From contig NC_015275.1 of the NCBI RefSeq assembly GCF_000178835.2, positions 3,749,001 through 3,813,000 of the forward strand: DNA of 64,000 bases, in the 5' to 3' direction. Below, piece by piece: positions 60,689 to 64,000 of this stretch (position 1 is the stretch's first letter; each line of letters starts with the position of its first letter). A program made the position numbers and the translations under genes. The notes under the pieces are model-generated. The model was not told the origin of the DNA. It worked only from the letters and a program-made list of their open reading frames with translations, and did not search any database. This DNA is from Cellulosilyticum lentocellum DSM 5427. GTDB lineage: Bacteria; Bacillota; Clostridia; Lachnospirales; Cellulosilyticaceae.

Positions 60689-61735
60689 ATGTCTTATATT
60701 TATCCCACGGTTGAACGCAATAAGGCGCAGTTTAAGGTTTATTTTTTATATCAGACTCATAAAATTTACCTTGGTGCCTTTCCTTCTTTAGCAATTGCAG
60801 AAAACGTTCTTAGAGAAGCAGAGGCAATCATGTTACTTCCTCCAGGACCTCCAAATTTTCCGGAGTCACACTTAAATTATAAAAAGGTTGTCTGCCTTTG
60901 TAATTTAAGAGATCATCATACTTACATTAAAAATCCAATTTACCTCTTTCCTACATACTTTAGTTATTATTTGTCTAAAGATATGATTTTACTCTTTGAT
61001 TTAAAAGATTTATTTTTCTTTTCTACTTATAAAATTTATAAAAGAGGTAATTATCTTTACACCCAGGATCATATCTCTCAGCAAAATTTATTATCCAGGT
61101 TCGATATTCAAAATCATAGCGTTTTAGGTAAAGACTATTACTTTAAAAATAACAATTGTTATGATTTCCGTAGAGAAAACCTAGTCATCATTAACCATTA
61201 TAAGGGGGTTTCAAAAAAGGAAAAAGGTGCTCAAACCCTTTATATTACTAGTATCTATACAACTAAGAATATCATACTCGGGCATTATGCTTCTGAGATA
61301 GAGGCCGCTATTGCTTATAATAAAGGAATTGACCTCCTCAGGGCTAGAGGCATAGAAAAAAACTTTGTGCCTAACGAAATTCCGTTTTTAACCAAAAGTG
61401 AGTATAAGCAAATCTATGATAAGCTTTCTATCTCGCTTGCATTATTAGAACCACATAATAAGCATAAACGTATTACCTCCAATAAGCTTTATAGAGGCAT
61501 CTGCAAAGATAAAAATAGCTTTAAAGCACTTATTGGTTATCAGAAAAAACAAATATACCTCGGAAATTATCCTACTGAAAAAAGAGCTGCCCAAGCTTAT
61601 AATTATGCCTCTTTTTATTTATACGGTAGGCAGGGGTATATCAATCCTATAACGCCTGTTGTTTATGACCCCGATACGCCTCGTATAGCGCAGTTGCTTG
61701 CTAAACATATCACTTCTAAACAACCTACAACCTAA
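60689..61735 (+). CDS. Three-AP2-domain protein with a degenerate HNH-like centre
   Basis: The 348-residue protein has three segments shaped like AP2/ERF DNA-binding domains. One covers about 14-48 (FKVYFLYQTHKIYLGAFPS). The second covers 181-220 (TLYITSIYTTKNIILGHYAS). The third, the best, covers 266-313 (YRGICKDKNSFKALIGYQKK, then IYLGNYPTEKRAAQAYNYA). Between the first two, KDYYFKNNNCYDFRRENLVI matches the end of an HNH nuclease motif, but the first catalytic histidine is replaced by aromatic residues. AP2-HNH proteins are usually homing endonucleases. Loss of the His suggests a DNA-binding protein without nuclease action. It stands alone, is convergent with the DUF4097 gene, and starts at ATG behind GGCGGTG. 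Confidence 0.75.
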   Translation: MSYIYPTVERNKAQFKVYFLYQTHKIYLGAFPSLAIAENVLREAEAIMLLPPGPPNFPESHLNYKKVVCLCNLRDHHTYIKNPIYLFPTYFSYYLSKDMILLFDLKDLFFFSTYKIYKRGNYLYTQDHISQQNLLSRFDIQNHSVLGKDYYFKNNNCYDFRRENLVIINHYKGVSKKEKGAQTLYITSIYTTKNIILGHYASEIEAAIAYNKGIDLLRARGIEKNFVPNEIPFLTKSEYKQIYDKLSISLALLEPHNKHKRITSNKLYRGICKDKNSFKALIGYQKKQIYLGNYPTEKRAAQAYNYASFYLYGRQGYINPITPVVYDPDTPRIAQLLAKHITSKQPTT

Positions 61736-61745
61736 TATAGAAAAG

Positions 61746-61809
61746 TAAAAGCTACTTATATTGTTTCTTAATACCTTTCAAAGTATAGAAACTGCTATAA
61801 GTAGCTTTT
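61746..61809. terminator. Bidirectional terminator
   Basis: AAAAGCTACTTATA (61747-61760) pairs perfectly with TATAAGTAGCTTTT (61796-61809). Inside, GTTTC pairs with GAAAC. It lies between the convergent AP2-domain and DUF4097 genes. Confidence 0.88.
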
Positions 61810-61811
61810 CA

Positions 61812-62615
61812 CTAATTCGTTTTAATTTTAATTTCTCCTATGCCGCTATCAATAGTAATCTGATTTGGTGCATCATTATTTTCTTTGGTGTCACCAAAGC
61901 CTTCGTAAGTTCGATTATTAATAATGGTTTCCCCTATTCCTTTATTAATAGTATAATTATATTCTTTTTCATCCCCTACTAATTCTAAATAAAAACTACC
62001 AACGCCACCTTCTATAGATGTTTTTCCCTTTAAATCACCCTGTATTTTTACATCCCCGACACCCATTTTTGTATCTGTCTCTTGGCTTACAAGGTTATTA
62101 ATAACGACTTCTCCTACTCCCCCTTTAAGCTCAAACGCATCTGTTACCACATTATCAATATGTGCTTCTCCAATACCCATCTCAATATCCATATGCTCTA
62201 ATGACTTGCCTTCAGGTATATATAAAGTCATCTTTCCTATTTTAGTATTAAATCCAAATAAAGAAGGATGTTTGGCACTTTGCTTTATGACTAATTCATC
62301 CTTTTTGACTTCATAGGAGAATACACCTGCTTTAGCATACGTAGCCTCTAGCTGGTAAGTATCACCTGTTTTAATTTCTAAGTCCATTGTATCTATATTT
62401 AAAGTAAGCTTATCAAAGTTCTCTAGCTTTTCAGTAATCGTATTAAACTCCTCGCTATCGTAGTCCCTACTTACATAGGTTACGCCATTTACACCAATCT
62501 TTACATTATTCCAGGTAACAGAGGTATCAGCACCTGCTACATATGCCCCAAAACATAAAACGCCGCCACTAATAATCAGTCCTATAGCTAAACCTAGTAC
62601 ACTTCTTCCTCTCAT
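61812..62615 (-). CDS. DUF4097-type membrane-anchored beta-helix protein
   Basis: The 267-residue protein has one N-terminal hydrophobic helix (LGLAIGLIISGGVLCFGAYV). A repetitive beta domain follows, marked by recurring turns: MGIGEAHI, GGVGEVVI, MGVGDVKI, GGVGSFYL, KGIGETII, SGIGEIKI. Such domains form a right-handed beta fold outside the membrane. DUF4097 genes often follow DUF1700 and PadR genes, as here, in envelope-stress or antimicrobial-response cassettes. The exact role is unknown. It starts five bases after the DUF1700 stop and shares the operon. Confidence 0.82.
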   Translation of the reverse strand: MRGRSVLGLAIGLIISGGVLCFGAYVAGADTSVTWNNVKIGVNGVTYVSRDYDSEEFNTITEKLENFDKLTLNIDTMDLEIKTGDTYQLEATYAKAGVFSYEVKKDELVIKQSAKHPSLFGFNTKIGKMTLYIPEGKSLEHMDIEMGIGEAHIDNVVTDAFELKGGVGEVVINNLVSQETDTKMGVGDVKIQGDLKGKTSIEGGVGSFYLELVGDEKEYNYTINKGIGETIINNRTYEGFGDTKENNDAPNQITIDSGIGEIKIKTN

Positions 62616-62620
62616 TTGAC

Positions 62621-63334
62621 TTACCTCCTTCCATAACTTCTATTTGTAATCAAATCTTTTATACTTCCTAAGAGGAAGACATTCACGAATTTATTAGCAT
62701 ACTTTGTAACAAGCCCCATAATTAGAGCAAAGCCAAATATCGCAAGTGCTATACCTATTACGAATAAACCTGTCATAAACTGCCCACCTAAAGTGGCTGC
62801 TCCTGCCATTAAACAAACCACTCCAGCTACCGAAAGCACAAAACTCACTATTCCCAAAGCAAAGATAGTCACTTCTATGCCTATTAATACCCCTATTGCC
62901 CCAAATAACAAAGGAACAATGACTGGGATGGCAATAACAAGGAGTATAATAACCAACGGAGATGATCCTAGTGATTTAAAGCTGCTCCTGCTTTCTTTAT
63001 TTTCTTGTAGCTTAATATCATCTAAATTAATTGATCCTGCACTACTAGTGAAATCATTATTAGTTTGATATCCCTTATTACTAAAATCATAACTATTTTC
63101 AGGTTCCTTAGCCGTAAACTCATTACCATTTTCAGTCTCCCTATTATGAAAGTCCTCCATAATCTGCTTAGCAATTGCCCTAGGGTCACCTAACTCCTCA
63201 AGCACTCTTTCTTCATTTTCAGCTCCAGCTTCTTCAAAGTATTCCTCATAATACTCTAATGCCGCCTCAGCTTCTTGGTAAGGTAATTTGACAATCCCCG
63301 CTCGCAATTCTTTCATAAAATCTGTTCTATTCAT
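62621..63334 (-). CDS. DUF1700 (HAAS-type) membrane protein
   Basis: The protein has 237 residues from the ATG at 63334, eight bases after GAGGGGG. The N-terminal helical HAAS domain begins MNRTDFMKELRAGIVKLPYQ and includes EALEYYEEYFEEAG-like acidic helices and LEELGDPRAIAKQI. A disordered Asn/Glu/Ser linker follows (about 75-125), then four membrane helices. It overlaps the PadR stop by eight bases, so the two are coupled. The PadR/DUF1700/DUF4097 trio is a recurrent Firmicute unit thought to sense envelope or drug stress. Confidence 0.85.
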   Translation of the reverse strand: MNRTDFMKELRAGIVKLPYQEAEAALEYYEEYFEEAGAENEERVLEELGDPRAIAKQIMEDFHNRETENGNEFTAKEPENSYDFSNKGYQTNNDFTSSAGSINLDDIKLQENKESRSSFKSLGSSPLVIILLVIAIPVIVPLLFGAIGVLIGIEVTIFALGIVSFVLSVAGVVCLMAGAATLGGQFMTGLFVIGIALAIFGFALIMGLVTKYANKFVNVFLLGSIKDLITNRSYGRR

Positions 63335-63647
63335 TCCTTGATACCCCCTCAAGTACTAAATCTATTTTTTCCTTAAACCCAGTCCATTCTACCTTATAGG
63401 TTTGTAGCTTTTCCTTTCCTTCTTCTGTAATCCCGTAATATCTTCTATTTCTCCCCTGAAAAGCTTCATCGTAAGTATTTAAAAGGCCATCCTTTTGTAA
63501 TCTTCTAAGAACAGGATACAACGTAGATTCTGAAACCTCCATTAACTCTTTTGCTTCCTGTGTTAAACGATAGCCATAGACATCTTCTTTTTCTATAATT
63601 GCTAAAATACATGCTTCTAATAAATTTCCACCTAATTGCAATGCCAT
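63327..63647 (-). CDS. PadR-family transcriptional regulator
   Basis: The protein has 106 residues from the ATG at 63647, five bases after AAGGAGGGG; the frame runs on 30 codons through the promoter and is not used there. The PadR winged helix reads GGNLLEACILAIIEKEDVYG, YRLTQEAKELM, ESTLYPVLRRLQKDGLL and GRNRRYYGITEEGKEKL. A short C-terminal dimer helix follows. PadR proteins are ligand-releasing repressors that normally control their own operon. A perfect GCATAC-T-GTATGC palindrome lies just upstream. Confidence 0.9.
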   Translation of the reverse strand: MALQLGGNLLEACILAIIEKEDVYGYRLTQEAKELMEVSESTLYPVLRRLQKDGLLNTYDEAFQGRNRRYYGITEEGKEKLQTYKVEWTGFKEKIDLVLEGVSRNE

Positions 63648-63670
63648 CTTACCCCTCCTTGCTCTCCTAG

Positions 63671-63738
63671 GCATACTGTATGCTACATGAGTATTGTGTT
63701 GATATCTATAGTATACGCAATATAATATACATTTCAAC
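63671..63738 (-). promoter_or_regulatory. PadR operon promoter and palindromic operator
   Basis: GCATACTGTATGC (63671-63683) is a perfect palindrome with one central base. On the minus strand TTGAAA near 63735 and TATACT near 63712 make a plausible promoter, with the palindrome downstream of the start point. Similar ATAC/GTAT dyads recur between them. Confidence 0.55.
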
Positions 63739-63814
63739 GTAATATTATGATTTTTAATTATATTCTAATCTTCTAATCTTTTTTTCATAAAAGCAAGGGC
63801 CGAGTCCGCTATGT

Positions 63815-63998
63815 AGTCCAGCTAGGTGTCTTACTTTCAGCTGCTGTCTCACATCGTCAAGAGGCTCTCAACTCATACTACTTATGAACGACCAAAAACT
63901 CGCATTCGCTCAAACAATTGGTCTAAGAACCATAAGTAGCATTTCGTTAAGAGCCTCTAGACTCCGCTCCAAGGCATCTTCCAGCAAGCCACCTAGCT
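63815..63998 (+). repeat. Element E3: structured repeat family, outer tail cut by window edge
   Basis: GCTAGGTG (63821-63828) pairs with CACCTAGC (63990-63997). P1 is AGAGGCTCT (63860-63868) with AGAGCCTCT (63950-63958). P2 is CTACTTATG (63878-63886) with CATAAGTAG (63931-63939). P3 is GACCAA (63890-63895) with TTGGTC (63918-63923). The joins AAC and TAAGAAC, and the loop AAACTCGCATTCGCTCAAACA, match E1 and E2 while the helix sequences differ. It lies upstream of the PadR gene on the opposite strand. Confidence 0.8.
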
Positions 63999-64000
63999 TC

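Noticed and set aside
1-64000. tRNA, rRNA or CRISPR loci
   Set aside because: I saw no cloverleaf ending in CCA context, no rRNA segment, and no regularly spaced repeats with unique spacers. The only tandem array is the 23-base repeat at 17797-17876, which has no spacers.

Overview
The window comes from a low-GC, Gram-positive anaerobe of the Clostridia. A Lachnospirales or Cellulosilyticum-like genome would fit, but that placement is inference. The reasons are AT-rich DNA, strong AGGAGG-type ribosome binding sites, a fused SecDF, an S-layer-type C-terminus on a secreted protease, copper-amine-oxidase-N domains on exported proteins, a PadR/DUF1700/DUF4097 cassette, and lysine 2,3-aminomutase linked to beta-lysine acetyltransferase. 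Most of the window is ordinary chromosome.

Layout. 1-5.9 kb: a cut-off Gfo/Idh/MocA oxidoreductase, an aminotransferase, a VOC protein, two palindromic repeat elements, and two near-identical rhodaneses around an internally duplicated membrane protein. 5.9-17.8 kb: a drug-export district with two heterodimeric ABC exporters, a nitroreductase, two MarR regulators, a LysR regulator and a MATE pump, with operators readable in the DNA. 18-24.8 kb: a three-gene JetABC/MukFEB-like SMC complex with no JetD nuclease. 25-29.3 kb: trehalose regulon (treC, treB, treR) with paired TreR operators. 29.4-38 kb: PhzF, CDF transporter, flavodoxin, HD protein, CapA-like protein, HAD phosphatase, TruA and a PrsA-like foldase. 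38-39.4 kb: preQ1 riboswitch, queT, queF and a dead queC. 39.4-44.2 kb: a long attenuator-type leader, ablA, ablB and an amino-acid ABC importer. 44.2-45.4 kb: graveyard of a sugar ABC locus (permease, binding protein, LacI fragments). 45.6-50.5 kb: SelO, a second amino-acid ABC importer, a cluster of four DnaA boxes, and a Dabb protein. 50.6-51.8 kb: two GC-richer genes. 52-60.5 kb: SecDF, an M16C protease with an SLH-like tail, and transketolase. 60.7-64 kb: an unusual three-AP2-domain protein, DUF4097/DUF1700/PadR, and another palindromic element.

The most striking finding is a family of dispersed structured elements: E1 at 3015-3270, E2 at 3405-3770, E3 at 63815-63998, the diverged E4 at 51842-52007 and the arm-only E5 at 855-957. 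Their primary sequences differ, but three nested helices are kept by compensatory changes, around fixed internal-loop motifs (AAC on one side, TAAnnAC on the other). That is what a structured RNA family looks like. I do not recognise it as a named family. The leader of the beta-lysine operon may carry a diverged copy of the same core.

Other points worth a second look are the nuclease-less SMC complex, the DnaA-box cluster away from any visible dnaA, the queC remnant behind a live queT-queF, the AP2-repeat protein, and several operator/promoter overlaps.
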